A stretch of 57,660 bases of DNA from Beijerinckiaceae bacterium (GCA_947478455.1 CANJWR010000006.1:1-57660); one strand, 5' to 3'; numbered from the stretch's first letter, positions 1 through 8,816 are shown. The notes: generated from the letters alone by a model not told the origin. Numbers and translations are program-made.

Positions 1-439
1 CTGATAAACCAAGGCGCGGAAAGCCCGAGCGCCGCCTGAAAAAGATCCGTGTCACGCATGCATCAGAAAATACGCGGAGCCAGCGGAAACCAAAATATTC
101 AACTTGTGGTTGAAACCTCTACCCACACGATTCAGCGAAGAGCCATTCCAGCGGCCTGCACGTGGTCGTACGCGCCCGGGAGCGCGGCTTGCCATAGTTC
201 CAGGAGACTACTGACGTGCCGAAATGGCCGCGACGGGTCACTCCTCCGGCTACTCGTAGACAGACGCCACGAAGCGCATGATCCCGTCGCCCGCCGCGAC
301 TGCGCGAGCCAGACGGCGGCAGGTTTCCATTCGCTTCGCCGGTGGAACAGACATCTTGAGTGTCCGGCGCATAACGCCTCCAGGAGGCTTGTCACACGTT
401 ACGCAATTCGCCCGGATGAGTCATGAGGCTTCGAGCGCC
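1..439. other. No supported gene
   Basis: I find no convincing coding region here. Open frames on both strands give low-complexity, arginine-rich translations with no family resemblance. A short perfect palindrome (GCCTCC-AGGAGGC without a T-run) lies near 377-390, downstream of the oxygenase gene that reads leftward from 1108. It could be a weak transcription end. An upstream gene may end before the window starts. Confidence 0.5.
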
Positions 440-1108
440 TCACACCCGCACCGGCGTGCCCGGATACGACAGCTGCTCGCGCGCCTTCCACTCATGCGTG
501 ACGTAATTCAGGATCACGGATTTTCGCACACCCCTGATCGGACGCTTCTCGAAACCGTGCCATGTGCTGTCGGACGGTACGAACACCATGGCACTGTTGC
601 GCACGAAGGGAGAGACGCCAAAATGGGTCGCCTTGTCCCGGTAGATGTCGGTGCCCAGATCCTCGTGGTTTTCCGACAGATACAGCAGGCAGGTGAACTT
701 CTTCACGCCCAGATCCGTATGCGGCTCAAGCCAGAAGCCGTCGATGTCGAGCGCATATTCGAGCCGCAGGAACGTATCGTCCACCGGCGCATCGAAGGCC
801 TTGTGGATCGCCCGCACCACTTCCGTCGACTGGAAGGCTTCCGCCATGGCGCGCATCACCGGATAGCGCACGACATTTTCCGCATCGAAATAGCTGCGGG
901 TGTCGTTGTGAACTTCGCGACGGCCCGAAACGCCGTCGAGATGCGGCGCATCGAACGGCAGATCGGCGAGTGATTTCGCAACGACCGGCGGCAGCACATT
1001 GTCGATCAGATAATGCCGGTAAGGCTCCTCGAACGTCTTGCGAGCGTCGAGACTGGCCTGAAAGGCACGGGCGATATCGGCAGTCGATACCGCGAGCGTG
1101 TCTGACAT
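440..1108 (-). CDS. 2OG-Fe(II) oxygenase family protein
   Basis: Predicted 222-residue cytosolic non-heme iron dioxygenase. The double-stranded beta-helix signature is visible: EPHTDLG supplies the HxD pair, TWHGFEK the distal His, and GVRKSVILNY the Arg that would bind 2-oxoglutarate. I start at the ATG at 1108 because AGGAAGG lies just upstream and the paralog at 22621 aligns from about there; a longer upstream reading adds unrelated sequence. It is clearly paralogous to the product of 22621-23319, sharing blocks such as GFWLEPHTD, the TWHG block and the NYV..EW end. The substrate is unknown. It stands alone, divergent from trxB. Confidence 0.85.
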   Translation of the reverse strand: MSDTLAVSTADIARAFQASLDARKTFEEPYRHYLIDNVLPPVVAKSLADLPFDAPHLDGVSGRREVHNDTRSYFDAENVVRYPVMRAMAEAFQSTEVVRAIHKAFDAPVDDTFLRLEYALDIDGFWLEPHTDLGVKKFTCLLYLSENHEDLGTDIYRDKATHFGVSPFVRNSAMVFVPSDSTWHGFEKRPIRGVRKSVILNYVTHEWKAREQLSYPGTPVRV

Positions 1109-1382
1109 GAGGATCCCTTCCTGTCCGGGCAACCGCAGCCCGAGCCATATCGGGTCCACTAGCCGCCGGGGCGAGCGCCGGAAACCTGCCCGACGCGTTG
1201 GGCGGACCATAATGGCCGGTTCGACAGGGAGCAAGGCGCGCCTGTCACGGAACCGTTTCACAATGTGAGCGCGGTTGCTCCTTGCATCGCTCTCCGGCCA
1301 TTTCTATACAGGACAGACTCTCTGCCCGGCCCTATTTCCAACCGGTTTTCGTTTAATCGCCGCCGGTCCCTTCGAGGTCGAA

Positions 1383-2360
1383 ATGTCTGAAGCTGCCGCT
1401 GCGTCCAGTCACGCTCGCATGATCATCGTCGGCTCCGGCCCGGCCGGCTATACGGCCGCCATCTATGCGGCGCGCGCCATGCTGGAGCCTGTGCTGATCT
1501 CCGGCTACGAGCCCGGCGGCCAGTTGATGATCACCACGGATGTGGAAAACTATCCGGGCTTCAAGGATCCCATTCAGGGTCCGTGGCTGATGGAGCAGAT
1601 GAAGGCGCAGGCTGAGCATGTCGGCACGCGCATGATTTCTGATCACGTCACATCCGTCGATCTGTCGCGCCGCCCGTTCAGGCTCTCCTGCGACAGCGGC
1701 CAGACCTGGACCTGCGACACGCTGGTGATCGCCACCGGCGCCAAGGCCAAATGGCTCGGCCTGCCGACGGAAGAAAAGTTCAAGGGTTACGGGGTTTCGG
1801 CCTGCGCCACATGCGACGGGTTTTTCTATCGCGGCAAGGAAGTGATTGTGGTCGGCGGCGGCAATTCGGCTGTCGAGGAAGCGCTCTACCTCGCCCATCT
1901 GGCTTCGAAAGTGACAGTCGTGCACCGCCGCGATTCCTTCAAGGCCGAGCGCATTCTGCAGGAACGCCTTTTCCGCAACCCGAAGGTCGAAGTCGTCTGG
2001 GATTCCGCCATCGAGGAAATCTGCGGCGATTCTTCGCCTCCGGGGGTCACCCACGTGCGGCTGAAAAACGTCAAGACCGGCAAGATCGAGGAGCGCAGGG
2101 TCGATGGCGTGTTCGTCGCCATCGGGCACGAGCCCGCGTCGGAACTCTTCCGCGGCCAGATCGACGTGAAACCCAACGGCTATATCCGCACCGCGCCAGA
2201 TTCGACCGCCACCAACGTGGCCGGCGTCTATGCGGCCGGCGATGTGACCGACGACATTTACAGGCAGGCCGTCACGGCCGCCGGCATGGGCTGCATGGCG
2301 GCGCTAGAGGCTGAACGCTGGCTGACGGCGCAGGATTCTGCGCGGGCCGCAGCTGAATGA
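1383..2360 (+). CDS. trxB: Thioredoxin reductase (NADPH)
   Basis: Reduces thioredoxin with NADPH through FAD and a redox disulfide in the cytosol. The 325-residue length is normal for the low-molecular-weight class. Visible motifs: FAD-binding GSGPAG (residues 17-22), the CATC active site (141-144), NADPH-binding GGGNSA (158-163), HRRDSF (181-186) and a C-terminal YAAGDVTD FAD motif. I chose the ATG at 1383 over an upstream in-frame start that adds 36 residues with no counterpart in the family. A LysR gene follows 58 bp downstream on the same strand and may be cotranscribed. Confidence 0.97.
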   Translation: MSEAAAASSHARMIIVGSGPAGYTAAIYAARAMLEPVLISGYEPGGQLMITTDVENYPGFKDPIQGPWLMEQMKAQAEHVGTRMISDHVTSVDLSRRPFRLSCDSGQTWTCDTLVIATGAKAKWLGLPTEEKFKGYGVSACATCDGFFYRGKEVIVVGGGNSAVEEALYLAHLASKVTVVHRRDSFKAERILQERLFRNPKVEVVWDSAIEEICGDSSPPGVTHVRLKNVKTGKIEERRVDGVFVAIGHEPASELFRGQIDVKPNGYIRTAPDSTATNVAGVYAAGDVTDDIYRQAVTAAGMGCMAALEAERWLTAQDSARAAAE

Positions 2361-2418
2361 AACATGGCAATGGCGCAGAAACCATCAGGTTCGGCCAGAC
2401 GCCAGGGGGGTATTGCGC

Positions 2419-3309
2419 GTGGACTGGGACAAACTGAGGATATTCCACGCCGTCGCTGAAGCGGGCTCCTTCACCCATGCGGGTGAAACGCTCGGTCTCA
2501 GCCAGTCGGCCGTCAGCCGTCAGGTCGGGGCACTGGAAGCTGATCTGCAGGCGCCGCTTTTTCACCGCCACGCACGCGGACTGATCCTTACCGAGCAGGG
2601 CGACGTCCTGTTCCGCACCGTCCGGGAAGTCGTCCAGAAGCTCGACGCCACAAGGGTACGCCTCAGCGACAATCGCGAACGGCCCCATGGTGAATTGCGC
2701 ATCACCACCACGGTCGGCATCGGCACCAACTGGCTGGCCCCGCGTTTGGGCGAGTTCATGGAGTTGTACCCCGACATCAAGCTCAACGTGATCCTGTCGG
2801 ACGATGAACTCGATCTCGCCATGCGCGAGGCGGATGTGGCGATCCGGGTCCGCGAGCCGGTTCAGGCCGACCTGATACGGCGGCGCCTGTTCACCATGCA
2901 CTTCCACGCCTATGCGTCGGCGGCCTATCTGAAACGCTACGGCCAGCCCAAGACGCTCGACGATCTCGATCAGCACCGGATTCTCGCCTACGGGGCCTCT
3001 GCGGCGCATTATCTGCGCAACATCAACTCTCTGCAGACCACCGGGCGCGATCCCAAGAATCCGCGCGAAGCGACGCTGCTGATCAACAACATCACAGCCC
3101 TGCGGCTGGCGGTACGCAACGGCGTCGGCATTGCTGTGCTGCCCGACTATCTGGCGGGCACCAACGGCAGTCTGGTGCGCATTCTGCCGGAGGCCGACAT
3201 GCCAGAACTCGAATGCTATCTGGTCTATGCGGAAGAACTGAAAAACGTCGCACGTGTCCGGGTTTTCCGCGACTTTCTGGTCGCCAACGCCCAACGCTGG
3301 GACTTCTGA
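2419..3309 (+). CDS. LysR-family transcriptional regulator
   Basis: A 296-residue LTTR with an N-terminal winged HTH (about 1-60; SQSAVSRQV recognition helix) and a periplasmic-binding-protein-like effector domain. The start is taken as GTG at 2419 (DWDKLRIFHAV...), with a G-rich Shine-Dalgarno (AGGGGGG) 8 nt upstream. A TTG at 2413 is possible, but its spacing is too short. The DWDKLRIF opening is a recognisable alphaproteobacterial subtype. The effector and targets are unknown. Its position after trxB suggests a constitutive or redox context, but that is inference. Confidence 0.93.
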   Translation: MDWDKLRIFHAVAEAGSFTHAGETLGLSQSAVSRQVGALEADLQAPLFHRHARGLILTEQGDVLFRTVREVVQKLDATRVRLSDNRERPHGELRITTTVGIGTNWLAPRLGEFMELYPDIKLNVILSDDELDLAMREADVAIRVREPVQADLIRRRLFTMHFHAYASAAYLKRYGQPKTLDDLDQHRILAYGASAAHYLRNINSLQTTGRDPKNPREATLLINNITALRLAVRNGVGIAVLPDYLAGTNGSLVRILPEADMPELECYLVYAEELKNVARVRVFRDFLVANAQRWDF

Positions 3310-3329
3310 CGGTTCGGCTCTGAACCAAC

Positions 3330-3526
3330 TGCAAAGCCTGCATGGCGGATATGCGAAGTCTGCGTTTGTGGCGGCGTCACAGGCGCGGGATAGTGAAATT
3401 GGCCGATGACGGAGCCGCGTCCCCTTCCCTTCCGATGTGGCAGATTTCGTTTGAAAGCCATTCCCCTCTGGAAAGCTCGCTCCCCTTGAGCGAGTAATGG
3501 CCGGGCAGTAATGCCCGGCCTTTTTT
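3330..3526 (+). ncRNA. Possible small RNA (low confidence)
   Basis: The spacer between the LysR stop and msrP contains pyrimidine-rich single-stranded stretches (CCCCTTCCCTTCC, ATTCCCCTC), then a hairpin CTCGCT/AGCGAG at about 3476-3495, then a strong intrinsic terminator ending at 3526. A terminator 190 nt after the LysR stop, preceded by C/U-rich loops, is the architecture of a trans-acting sRNA. It could equally be a long 3' UTR of the LysR mRNA. I see no clear promoter and recognise no family; the 5' boundary is a guess. Confidence 0.25.
3499..3526 (+). terminator. Intrinsic terminator
   Basis: A perfect 9-bp stem GGCCGGGCA / TGCCCGGCC with a GTAA tetraloop (3499-3520), followed by six T residues (3521-3526). 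It ends transcription coming from the LysR side or from a small RNA. The leftward msrP gene ends just beyond it at 3539. Confidence 0.88.
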
Positions 3527-3538
3527 ATTGGACCCCGC

Positions 3539-4495
3539 TCACATCCAGAGCGGCTCTTTCTCAAGACCCTTGTACATATCGGCCACGAACTCGCCGTAGC
3601 CGTTGAACAGCGTCGTCGGCTGGCGCTCGCCAGTGCCGAGCACTTCCTCGTTCGCCTGGCTCCAGCGCGGATGCGGGACTTTCGGATTCACATTGGCCCA
3701 GAAACCATATTCGCGCGGCCCCGAGGCCTCCCAGAAGGTCGTCGGGCGCTGGTCTGTGAAACTCACCTTCACGATCGACTTGATGTGCTTGAAACCGTAT
3801 TTCCACGGCGTATGCAGCCGCAGCGGCGCGCCGAACGACTTCGCCATCGGCTTGCCATAGGCGCCGGTGACCATGAAGCTGAGATCATTCATGGCCTCGG
3901 CCATCGTGAGCCCTTCCACATAGGGCCACGGCCAGAAACCGCGCTGTTCCGGCGCTACTTTCGGATCCATGAAGGTCTCGAACCGCACATATTTGGCCGA
4001 AGACAGGGGTTTGGCGGCCTCGACCAGCGCCTTCAGCGGGAATCCCGTCCATGGTACTGTCATCGACCATGCTTCCACGCAGCGGTGACGATAGAGGCGT
4101 TCTTCCAGCGTCACAGACTTGATGAGATCGTCGATGCCGATCTCGCGCGCCTTCTCGACCATGCCGTCGACCTTGATGGTCCATGGCCGCACCTTCAGGG
4201 CCTCGGCGGCTTTAGCAATGTTCTTGGACAGGCCGAATTCGTAGAAATTATTGTAGGCCGCGTTGACCTTCTCGGGCGTCACCTCGCGCTCGATCTTGTA
4301 CAGCTCGTTACGCTTGGCCGGATAGAGCGAAGCCGACGGATCGGCTTCCTGCCCGAAAGCCCGCAGGGACGGCAAGATCGCGCCCGCGCCCAAAGCAGCG
4401 CCTCCGCTCAGCAGAGCGCGACGATTGAGAAACACGGATTCGGGCGTCGCGTGCTTCTCGGCGATTTCCCAACCCTTGCGGCGAAAATAATGCAT
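3539..4495 (-). CDS. msrP: Protein-methionine-sulfoxide reductase, molybdopterin catalytic subunit
   Basis: Periplasmic molybdenum enzyme of the sulfite-oxidase fold (formerly YedY) that repairs oxidised methionine in envelope proteins. The 318 residues carry a Tat signal (NRRALLSGG at about 24-32, then a hydrophobic stretch and AFGQEA). The predicted Mo-ligating Cys139 sits in HRCVEAWSM. Start at the ATG at 4495, preceded by GAGGGAGAG; a longer frame lacks this site. The membrane heme partner MsrQ, usually encoded next door, is absent here, so the electron donor must be encoded elsewhere. The gene stands alone between a terminator and a palindromic repeat. Confidence 0.95.
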   Translation of the reverse strand: MHYFRRKGWEIAEKHATPESVFLNRRALLSGGAALGAGAILPSLRAFGQEADPSASLYPAKRNELYKIEREVTPEKVNAAYNNFYEFGLSKNIAKAAEALKVRPWTIKVDGMVEKAREIGIDDLIKSVTLEERLYRHRCVEAWSMTVPWTGFPLKALVEAAKPLSSAKYVRFETFMDPKVAPEQRGFWPWPYVEGLTMAEAMNDLSFMVTGAYGKPMAKSFGAPLRLHTPWKYGFKHIKSIVKVSFTDQRPTTFWEASGPREYGFWANVNPKVPHPRWSQANEEVLGTGERQPTTLFNGYGEFVADMYKGLEKEPLWM

Positions 4496-4595
4496 GGTTC
4501 TCTCCCTCGGCTTTGCGCCGTGATGGGAAAAAGTTAGGGCGCGCAAGGCCTCACGGCAAATCACGATGCGAGGAGGGAGCGTGGGCGCGCGGAAC

Positions 4596-4728
4596 GTAAC
4601 CCCTCATCCGTCGCGGTTCCCGCGCCACCTTCTCCCTTTGGGAGAAGGATTTGCGCACACAGTTTTCGTCGTGCGTCCTTCTCCCAAAGGGAGAAGGTGT
4701 CCGCGGATGCGGACGGATGAGGGGTTAC
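4596..4728. repeat. Palindromic intergenic repeat element (type A)
   Basis: The ends are a perfect 17-bp inverted repeat (4596-4612 and 4712-4728; GTAACCCCTCATCCGTC and its complement). Inside are two smaller palindromes, CCTTCTCCCTTTGGGAGAAGG and its complement, at about 4628-4648 and 4677-4697. The whole can fold as one long hairpin or as two. ACCCCTCATCC/CTTCTCCC elements are a common dispersed repeat in Hyphomicrobiales. It lies upstream of the leftward msrP and just past the end of the MaoC gene, where it may end transcription or stabilise mRNA. Confidence 0.85.
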
Positions 4729-4745
4729 ATTCTCTAAAGCCCCGC

Positions 4746-5753
4746 TCAGCCCCGCAGCGGCCGGAAAGACGAACCCCTGTATTCGTAAACCCGCTGGCCA
4801 TGCTGGTTGACGCCCACGCCCTGCGTGAACACCAGACCCCAACCGGACCTTGAAGTTGGACGCTTTTCAACCGGCGTCGACGAATAGCGCACCACATCAC
4901 CCGGATAGACAGGCCGAAGCCAGCGCAGATCGCGAAAGCCCGGCGAGGGTCCGCGCGGCGGCAATGGTTCGCCACGCGCCTGCATGTCGGCCATGATGGC
5001 GTCGCGCCTAGCGATCATGCATTTCATGTAAGCCGCCGCTGTCTGCCAGCCGGACGCCGCCAGCCGGCCGAAATGCGATCGTGCGGCGGCATCGTCGCTC
5101 AGATGAAACGGTTGCGGATCATAGGCGCTCGCAAAACGCGTCACATTCTCGCGCGTGAATTCATATGTCCCGAGATCAAGCGTTGCGCCGATCTCTATGT
5201 CTTCAAGATAGCCAAGAATGGCAGACGGATTTTGCGGCTGCCCGAGTTCCGCAAACGGCGCGGGCGTGACAGGCGCGGCGCGTTCCGCAACCTGCGGGCT
5301 CGCCGCGACGCCGCGTCGGCCCATCATCAGGAAATTGCGCTGGGTCATCACGGTTTTGCCGCGCTGGTTCAGCACCGCGAATTCCATTTCCATCAGCCCC
5401 ATCTCGGGTCGCGACATGGAAGGTCGCATCTTGCCGACAGCGCCCCGCACCGACAGCACATCTCCCGGCAACACTGGTTTGATCCACTTCACTTCCTCGA
5501 CGCCCGGCGCGCCGAGCGCAGCCGCCTCGTTCATGAAGTGATCGTATTGCAGCCGCATCACCATGGCGGTCGTGTGCCAGCCGGAGGCGCACAGGACGCC
5601 CAGCATGGTCTTCGCCGCAGCCGCTTCGCTCAAATGCTGCGGCTGTGGGTCGAATTCCTGCGCGAAGGAAATCACCTCGTCGCGCGTCACCCGATACGCG
5701 CCATATTCGAGCACTTGTCCGGGGGAAAAATCCTCGAAGTGCTTCAGCGACAT
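4746..5753 (-). CDS. MaoC-like dehydratase with two tandem hot-dog domains
   Basis: 335 residues made of two similar halves. The first has FDPQPQHLSEAAA (about 34-46) and ASGWHTTAM. The second has YDPQPFHLSDDAAA (about 210-223) and ASGWQTAA. The Asp/His of xDPQPxH match the hydratase-2 motif of R-specific enoyl-CoA hydratases, so both halves may be catalytic. Related proteins in this order are often two adjacent single-domain genes, making this a probable fusion. The likely substrate is a 2-enoyl-CoA or hydroxyacyl-CoA, not determinable here. The last gene before the type A repeat; ychF lies 15 bp upstream on the same strand. Confidence 0.88.
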   Translation of the reverse strand: MSLKHFEDFSPGQVLEYGAYRVTRDEVISFAQEFDPQPQHLSEAAAAKTMLGVLCASGWHTTAMVMRLQYDHFMNEAAALGAPGVEEVKWIKPVLPGDVLSVRGAVGKMRPSMSRPEMGLMEMEFAVLNQRGKTVMTQRNFLMMGRRGVAASPQVAERAAPVTPAPFAELGQPQNPSAILGYLEDIEIGATLDLGTYEFTRENVTRFASAYDPQPFHLSDDAAARSHFGRLAASGWQTAAAYMKCMIARRDAIMADMQARGEPLPPRGPSPGFRDLRWLRPVYPGDVVRYSSTPVEKRPTSRSGWGLVFTQGVGVNQHGQRVYEYRGSSFRPLRG

Positions 5754-5768
5754 GGGGCGAGCCTCCGC

Positions 5769-6866
5769 CTAGTTGGCGAACCGGAAATGCAGCACGTCGC
5801 CGTCGGCGACCACGTATTCCTTGCCCTCAAGCCGGAACTTGCCGGCCTCGCGCGCGCCGGATTCGCCCTTGTGGGCGACGTAATCGTCATACGCGATGGT
5901 CTCGGAGCGAATGAAGCCCTTCTCGAAATCCGTATGAATGACGCCGGCAGCCTGCGGGGCGCGCGTGCCCTTTTCGATCGTCCACGCGCGAGCTTCCTTC
6001 GGGCCGACGGTGAAATAAGTCACAAGATGCAGAAGCTCGTAGCCGGCGCGAATGACACGGTTCAAACCCGGTTCTTCAAGCCCGACGGCTTCCAGATAAT
6101 CCTTCTGATCGGCGAAAGGCAGCACGGCGATTTCGCTCTCGATCTTGGCCGAGACCACCACCGCAACCGCGCCTTCCTCTTTCGCGCGACCTGCAACTTT
6201 GGCTGAAAAATCGTTGCCCTTATCGGCAGCGGATTCTTCGACATTACACACATACAGAACCGGCTTCGACGATAGCAGGCCGAGCGAGGCGAATAACTTG
6301 CGCTCCTCGGCGCTTACCTGCGCCAGACGCGCCGGCTTTCCGTCGCGCAGCAGCACGAGGCAGCGACTCATCAGGTCGACGATTTCCTTTGATTCCTTGT
6401 CGCCGCCCTTGGCCTTCTTTTCGAGCGCCACGATACGCTTTTCGAGGCTTTCGAGATCAGCCAGCATCAGCTCGGTCTCGATGGTCTCGATGTCGTTGAT
6501 CGGATCGATCTTGCCCTCGACGTGAGTGATGTCCGAATCCTCGAAACACCTCACCACATGCGCGATGGCGTCACATTCGCGGATGTTGGCGAGAAACTGG
6601 TTGCCCAGGCCTTCGCCCTTGGAGGCGCCGCGCACCAGCCCCGCAATGTCCACGAAGGTCAGCCGCGTCGGGATGATCTCCTTCGAGCCGGCAATCTTCG
6701 CCAGCATGTCGAGCCGCGAATCCGGCACCGCCACGTCGCCGACATTCGGCTCGATGGTGCAGAACGGATAATTGGCCGCCTGAGCGGCCGCCGTCTGCGT
6801 CAAAGCATTGAAGAGGGTCGACTTGCCGACATTGGGCAGGCCGACGATACCGCACTTGAAACCCAT
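5769..6866 (-). CDS. ychF: Redox-regulated ATPase YchF
   Basis: Universally conserved Obg-family P-loop protein (365 residues, usual length) that prefers ATP and associates with ribosomes. Walker A is GLPNVGKST (9-17), the G3 region reads VDIAGLVRGAS, and the C-terminal TGS domain is intact to the usual VLHFRFAN-type end. Start at the ATG at 6866 (MGFKCGIVG), the family start; the Shine-Dalgarno is poor. A longer frame adds 22 atypical residues. In many alphaproteobacteria pth precedes ychF, but here pth is about 5 kb away. Confidence 0.97.
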   Translation of the reverse strand: MGFKCGIVGLPNVGKSTLFNALTQTAAAQAANYPFCTIEPNVGDVAVPDSRLDMLAKIAGSKEIIPTRLTFVDIAGLVRGASKGEGLGNQFLANIRECDAIAHVVRCFEDSDITHVEGKIDPINDIETIETELMLADLESLEKRIVALEKKAKGGDKESKEIVDLMSRCLVLLRDGKPARLAQVSAEERKLFASLGLLSSKPVLYVCNVEESAADKGNDFSAKVAGRAKEEGAVAVVVSAKIESEIAVLPFADQKDYLEAVGLEEPGLNRVIRAGYELLHLVTYFTVGPKEARAWTIEKGTRAPQAAGVIHTDFEKGFIRSETIAYDDYVAHKGESGAREAGKFRLEGKEYVVADGDVLHFRFAN

Positions 6867-6996
6867 GGGAGGCACGTTCTCGAAAAGGGGAGATTTGAAG
6901 GGCGGTATGAGGCGTCGGACGCCGAAACGCAAGCCCGGCGGCGCGCCTCACGCGGACCAGTTCCCATTTTGGCCGTTCCGGCCTATAGGAGCCCCC

Positions 6997-7509
6997 ATGA
7001 CCGATTCAATTTGCCCCTGCCGCCAGACGGCCACCGATAAGCTCTCCCTCGCGGCCTGCTGCGGCCCATATCTGGCGGGCGCTCCTGCGCCCTCGCCCGA
7101 GGCCCTGATGCGCGCGCGCTACAGCGCCTACGCGGTCGGGAATATCGACTATCTGTTCGACAGCCTCGCCCCCGAGGCGCGCCACGATTTCGACCGCAAA
7201 TCCGTCACCCACTGGGCGAACTCGTCCCAATGGCTCGGCCTCGACATCCTCTCGACCGAAGGCGGCGCGCCGGGCGATACGGAAGGCTTCGTCGAATTCG
7301 CCGCTCACTTCATTGCCGACGGCCAGCGTCAGACCCACAAGGAGCGCTCGCGTTTCCGGTTCGACGCAGAGACGAGTCGCTGGCTGTTTGTCGAACAGGC
7401 CAACCGCAAGGTCGGCACGATCGTGAAGGGCAAGCAGCCGGGCCGCAACGACCCCTGCACCTGCGGCTCCGGCCTCAAATACAAGAAATGCTGCGGCAAG
7501 GCCGCCTGA
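6997..7509 (+). CDS. YchJ-family SEC-C motif protein
   Basis: 170 residues. The N-terminal cysteine cluster (CPCRQ... and CCGPYL, about 6-25) and the C-terminal SEC-C zinc motif NDPCTCGSGLKYKKCC flank an NTF2-like core with the family signature MRARYSAY. SEC-C tails bind zinc and are found in SecA and many small proteins; the role of YchJ proteins is unknown. The start at 6997 follows a GGAG-like site. It diverges from ychF. Confidence 0.9.
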   Translation: MTDSICPCRQTATDKLSLAACCGPYLAGAPAPSPEALMRARYSAYAVGNIDYLFDSLAPEARHDFDRKSVTHWANSSQWLGLDILSTEGGAPGDTEGFVEFAAHFIADGQRQTHKERSRFRFDAETSRWLFVEQANRKVGTIVKGKQPGRNDPCTCGSGLKYKKCCGKAA

Positions 7510-7603
7510 TCCTGTTGCCATAACCCTCCCGCTTGTGCGGCGCGCATTCGCGCGTTAGGCAAGTTGCAAGGCGCGCCTGCGGGCGACGACAGGAGGGGAC
7601 GAT

Positions 7604-8629
7604 ATGGGGCATTTGCGCATCGCATTTTTGGCGGCGGCACTGGCGTCTTCGGTCCCCCAATACGCGCAGGCTGACGCCGTCGAGGATTTCTACAAGGGCA
7701 AGACCTTCACTTTCGTCAGCGGTTATCCGCCGGGCGGCGGCTACGACGCCTATGCGCGTATGTTCGGCCGGCACTTCGGCAAGTTCATGGTCGGAAAGCC
7801 GACCGTAGTGGTGCAGTCCATGCCGGGCGCAGGCTCCATGGTGGCCGCCAATTACCTCTACAACACCGCAGCCCCCGACGGCCTGACGGTCGGCCTGTTC
7901 GGCTCCAGCGTGCTGATGGAGCCCCTGTTCGGCAATCCGGCTGCGCGGTTCGAACCGCCGAAATATTCGTGGCTCGGCTCCATGTCGCAGGACGTGTCTC
8001 ATTGCGGCATGTGGCAAGGTCCGGGCGTACCGAAGACCTTCGAGGAAATGTTCAAGACCAAGTCGATCATCGGAGGCGGCGCCCCGGCAGCCGTGACGTT
8101 CCAGCACCCGATGATCATGAAGAACATTCTCGGTCTGAACATTGATGTGGTGGCCGGCTATCCGGGCTCGCGCGAAATCAATCTGGCCATGGCGCGTGGC
8201 GAGGTGAACGGCACCTGCGCGCTCTTCACCTCGTCGATCAACACGCAATATGCCGACGACGTGAAGACAGGCCGCATGAAGATTGTCGTCCAGATGGGCG
8301 CGAAGAAGATGTTCACGTTCGGCGATGTGCCCAGCGTCTACGAATTCGCCAAGACGGACGAGCAGCGCCAGATCATGGAAGCCCATTTCGGCTCCCTCAT
8401 GCTGGCTCGCCCCATCATGGGCCCGCCGGGCATTCCGGCTGATCGTCTGGCGGCTCTGCGCACGGCGTTTTTCGCCATGATGAAAGACCCGGAATTCCTC
8501 GCCGAAGCGCAGAAAACCGGTATCGAAATAGACCCCGTCCCACCCGAGCAGGTGCATGAACTTCTGGCGAAGTTTGCGAGCTACCCGAAGGACATCATGC
8601 AGAAGGCCGCGAAGGCGCTGGAGAAGTAG
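7604..8629 (+). CDS. TTT-type (TctC-like) periplasmic solute-binding protein, orphan
   Basis: 341 residues with a Sec signal peptide (about 1-23, cut near QADA). The family block GYPPGGGYDAYAR (phosphate/carboxylate-loop region) and VVVQSMPGAGSMVAANYLY are visible. AGGAGGGG precedes the ATG. Such receptors bind carboxylates for a TctA/TctB permease, but no permease genes are adjacent. Closest in style to the receptors at 18713 and 41444 (DAVxDFYxGK..., PGAG, AxPDG), which together look like a divergent receptor subgroup. The ligand is unknown. Confidence 0.9.
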   Translation: MGHLRIAFLAAALASSVPQYAQADAVEDFYKGKTFTFVSGYPPGGGYDAYARMFGRHFGKFMVGKPTVVVQSMPGAGSMVAANYLYNTAAPDGLTVGLFGSSVLMEPLFGNPAARFEPPKYSWLGSMSQDVSHCGMWQGPGVPKTFEEMFKTKSIIGGGAPAAVTFQHPMIMKNILGLNIDVVAGYPGSREINLAMARGEVNGTCALFTSSINTQYADDVKTGRMKIVVQMGAKKMFTFGDVPSVYEFAKTDEQRQIMEAHFGSLMLARPIMGPPGIPADRLAALRTAFFAMMKDPEFLAEAQKTGIEIDPVPPEQVHELLAKFASYPKDIMQKAAKALEK

Positions 8630-8658
8630 GGACGAGGCGCTTAGGCGCGAGCGGACCG

Positions 8659-8780
8659 CCTCGTCTTTCGAGACAGCGCTGCGCGCCTCCTCAGGATGAG
8701 GATACCGAACAATTGCACTGGAATTTCCTCTAAAACCTCATGCTGAGGAGAACGCGAAGCGTGGGTCTCGAAGCAAGAGG
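8659..8780. repeat. Palindromic intergenic repeat element (type B)
   Basis: An imperfect inverted repeat of two roughly 43-45 bp arms (8659-8701 and 8736-8780) around a 34-bp AT-richer centre. The arms share CCTC....TTCGAGAC outer ends and the inner CCTCAKSMTGAGG palindrome. Sequences of the CCTCATCCTGAGGAG...GTCTCGAAGGACGAGG kind are a very common dispersed repeat in Hyphomicrobiales genomes. It sits between a TTT receptor gene and the convergent brnA. Confidence 0.85.
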
Positions 8781-8816
8781 TTTCAGGCTCGGACCTTCCG
8801 GGCGCCGCTAGGCCCC

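Noticed and set aside
49..426. Open frames on both strands at the left edge
   Set aside because: Low-complexity Arg/Ser-rich translations, mutually overlapping, no start signals and no family resemblance.
7475..8557. A 360-residue leftward frame
   Set aside because: Antisense shadow of the TTT receptor gene at 7604.
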